In this document: piece by piece, positions 14,767 through 16,399 of the stretch | Numbering within the stretch: position 1 is the stretch's first letter | How the letters are laid out: each line of letters starts with the position of its first letter | NCBI GenBank assembly: GCA_029939815.1 | Contig: JAOZSF010000005.1 | Coordinates: 2,336 to 18,734 of the forward strand | Direction: 5' to 3' | From: a bacterium | Lineage (GTDB): Bacteria > Auribacterota > UBA3054 > B51-G9 | Length of the DNA stretch: 16,399 nt | Notes under the pieces: model-generated | Seen by the model: the letters and a program-made list of their open reading frames with translations, nothing else | What the model was told of the DNA's origin: nothing | Databases searched by the model: none | Program-made: the position numbers and the translations under genes

Positions 14767-16284
14767 ATGAAAATTATTTTATCAAATGAAATCGTTGACT
14801 ATCCGGATTATCTGACCGATGAATCCAGACTCGCCGTTGAACCCGGAAAAATTAACTGCATTGCTTTTCCGGAAAATGAAACCGATGTTGTTGCCGCCCT
14901 TGAAAAAGCTCGTGAAAATAATTGGCCGGTGACTGTCTCTGCTGCAAGAACAGGAATTGTCGGCGGCGCAGCCCCTTTATGCGGCGGCATGGTTATTTCC
15001 ATGGAAAAAATGTCGAAAATCGGCGAACCTGAAAAAAATGAGCAGAACGACGAGTGGGCATTGAGCGTTGAACCGGGCGCCTTGCTTTGCGATATATCAA
15101 AAAAACTTTCAGAAACTCGAAATCCTAAACTGTTTTATCCGCCGGACCCAACTGAAATGTCGGCTGCTATTGGCGGCACCGTTGCCACTAACGCTTCCGG
15201 CGCGCGAACATTCAAATATGGAGCGACCAGAGATTATGTTTTAAGCTTGCGGATAGTTCTTGCCGATGGGAACATTTTGACTATAAAGCGAGGAGAAATT
15301 TTTTCTGATGATTCGGGAACAATTACTTTTTACGTTAACGGAAAAGAATATAAAATTCCTGTGCCGACTTATTCTATGCCCAAAACCAAAAATTGTGCAG
15401 GATATTTCGCTAAACCTAAAATGGACCTTATCGATTTGTTTATCGGAAGCGAAGGAACGCTTGGAATTATTACCGAAATAGAAATTAAAGTTTTGGAGCA
15501 AAAAAAAGGCAGATTGTCACTATTGTCTTTTTTTAACACTGAACAAAATGCTTTGGATTTTGTAAAAACGATTCGCAAACAAAACGGTAAAAATAATTTC
15601 GATATCGAAGCGATTGAATTCTTTGATAAAAATGCCTTGAAACTTTTGAATGAAAGACGCGAAGCAGGGGACACAGCTATTCATGAGTTCCCCGAATCGG
15701 AAGCTGCGATTTATTATGAATTTGCTTTAGATGATGAATTTCTCGAAGATATTTACGAAAAACTTGAAGAAATTTTACAGACAGTTAACTGTTCTACCGA
15801 CACTTCCTGGGCAGGAATGGACGAAGATGAAACGAAAATATTGAAAGAGTTTCGCCACGCGGTTCCCGAAACAATTAATCAAATTATCGGTGAGCGAAAG
15901 CGAAAAATTCCAACACTTCATAAAATCGGAACTGATCTCGCCGTTCCGAACGAAAATTTCGAGATAATTTTTAAATTCTATCAGGAAACGCTTGATACTG
16001 CCGGGCTTCAATACGCAATTTTCGGGCATATTGGAGATAATCATTTGCATGTAAATATGATGCCTCGCAATGAAGAAGAATTAATTGAAGCAAAAAAATA
16101 TTATAAAATTTTCGCGGAAAAAGCAATTGAACTCGGAGGAACTGTTTCCGCCGAACACGGGATTGGGAAACTCAAAAAAGAGTTCCTGAAAATTTTATAT
16201 GGGGAAAAAGGAATTGAAGAAATGAAAAATGTTAAAAAAGTCCTTGACTCAAATTGCATTCTCGGAAAAGGAAATCTGATTTGA
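14767..16284 (+). CDS. FAD-linked 2-hydroxyacid dehydrogenase (GlcD/D-lactate dehydrogenase type)
   Basis: This 505-aa flavoprotein belongs to the VAO/PCMH family (FAD_binding_4 plus FAD-oxidase_C). The FAD-binding half shows CIAFPENETDVVAAL (31-45), GIVGGAAP (63-70), the PPDPTEMSAAIGGTVATNASG region (125-145) and LFIGSEGTLGIITE (224-237). The C-terminal half has FGHIGDNHLHVN (419-430) and SAEHGIGK (461-468), whose histidines form the metal/substrate site of D-lactate, glycolate and D-2-hydroxyglutarate dehydrogenases. The tail GKGNLI is typical of the family. There is no signal peptide or iron-sulfur domain, so electrons must pass to a separate partner (quinone, EtfAB or an FeS subunit) not seen here. 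It starts five bases after aclA and closes the operon. Oxidation of D-lactate, glycolate or a related 2-hydroxyacid to the 2-oxoacid is expected; which one is not readable from sequence. Confidence 0.88.
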   Translation: MKIILSNEIVDYPDYLTDESRLAVEPGKINCIAFPENETDVVAALEKARENNWPVTVSAARTGIVGGAAPLCGGMVISMEKMSKIGEPEKNEQNDEWALSVEPGALLCDISKKLSETRNPKLFYPPDPTEMSAAIGGTVATNASGARTFKYGATRDYVLSLRIVLADGNILTIKRGEIFSDDSGTITFYVNGKEYKIPVPTYSMPKTKNCAGYFAKPKMDLIDLFIGSEGTLGIITEIEIKVLEQKKGRLSLLSFFNTEQNALDFVKTIRKQNGKNNFDIEAIEFFDKNALKLLNERREAGDTAIHEFPESEAAIYYEFALDDEFLEDIYEKLEEILQTVNCSTDTSWAGMDEDETKILKEFRHAVPETINQIIGERKRKIPTLHKIGTDLAVPNENFEIIFKFYQETLDTAGLQYAIFGHIGDNHLHVNMMPRNEEELIEAKKYYKIFAEKAIELGGTVSAEHGIGKLKKEFLKILYGEKGIEEMKNVKKVLDSNCILGKGNLI

Positions 16285-16290
16285 AATATT

Positions 16291-16338
16291 AATTCCCCTT
16301 TCCCCGAGGGAATACTCGGGATCTTCGACAAGAGGGGA
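16291..16338. repeat. REP-like palindromic element after the operon
   Basis: A central perfect 6-bp GC stem, CCCGAG-GGAATA-CTCGGG (16303-16320), is nested inside an imperfect outer pairing of AATTCCCCT (16291-16299) with AGGGGATT (16333-16340). There is no T tract, so it is a poor intrinsic terminator and looks more like a dispersed repetitive extragenic palindrome. It fills most of the 78-base gap 16285-16362 and may still protect the operon mRNA 3' end or block readthrough. Confidence 0.5.
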
Positions 16339-16362
16339 TTTACCGACCACCGACTACTGATA

Positions 16363-16399
16363 ATGAAAAAAAATATTTTGTTTATAGGAAATAGTTATA
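16363..16399 (+). CDS. Start of a probable SGNH-hydrolase/DUF4886-like gene, cut by window edge
   Basis: The last 37 bases open with ATG and read MKKNILFIGNSY before the window ends. The strand followed by GNSY matches the first catalytic block of SGNH/GDSL hydrolases, where the serine is the nucleophile, especially the bacterial group beginning ILFIGNS[FY]T. These enzymes deacylate polysaccharides or esters, which would suit the glycosidase context. Only 12 residues are visible, so the call rests on one motif. No signal peptide precedes the block. Confidence 0.45.
   Translation, partial: MKKNILFIGNSY

Overview
The window looks like an AT-rich chromosomal segment of an anaerobic, sugar-degrading bacterium, possibly of the PVC group (Lentisphaerota or Kiritimatiellota). 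The clues are a GH106-type rhamnosidase-like enzyme, a CotH/lamin-tail surface protein ending in a PEP-CTERM-like sorting tail, a short SUMF1-domain protein, and mostly weak or absent Shine-Dalgarno sequences. The phylum is an inference from gene families. No rRNA, tRNA, CRISPR array, integrase or transposase is visible.

Left block (1-4905, plus strand, the most AT-rich part): four tightly packed genes encode a CapA-type metallophosphatase-fold protein, a SUMF1/FGE-fold protein without the catalytic cysteines, a classical short-chain dehydrogenase, and a large protein with a central thioredoxin-fold domain resembling iodothyronine deiodinases. The genes overlap or are 2-27 bases apart, so they are probably one operon that continues left of the window. 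Its biochemical purpose is not evident, and it is one of the two places where something undescribed may lie.

Middle block (4906-10550): a GH106-like glycosidase without a signal peptide (plus) converges on a secreted CotH-kinase/lamin-tail protein (minus). Their stop codons overlap. The glycosidase gene carries two perfect palindromes in frame, reminiscent of protein-coding palindromic elements.

Right block (10551-16284, plus): a divergent promoter region leads into a tight operon of class II aldolase, ATP-citrate-lyase-like subunits AclB and AclA, and an FAD-linked 2-hydroxyacid dehydrogenase. The AclBA pair has the complete ACL domain plan. Its lyase domain, however, has a citrate-synthase-like catalytic triad (H495, H560, D616) and lacks the Asp-His that I expect in a citrate-site motif, so the substrate may not be citrate. 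The set suggests catabolism of a hydroxy acid or sugar-derived acid, possibly linked to deoxysugar breakdown (aldolase to lactaldehyde/lactate, FAD dehydrogenase to pyruvate). It could also be a cytosolic acetyl-CoA/oxaloacetate-forming module. A REP-like hairpin and the first 12 codons of a probable SGNH-hydrolase gene end the window.
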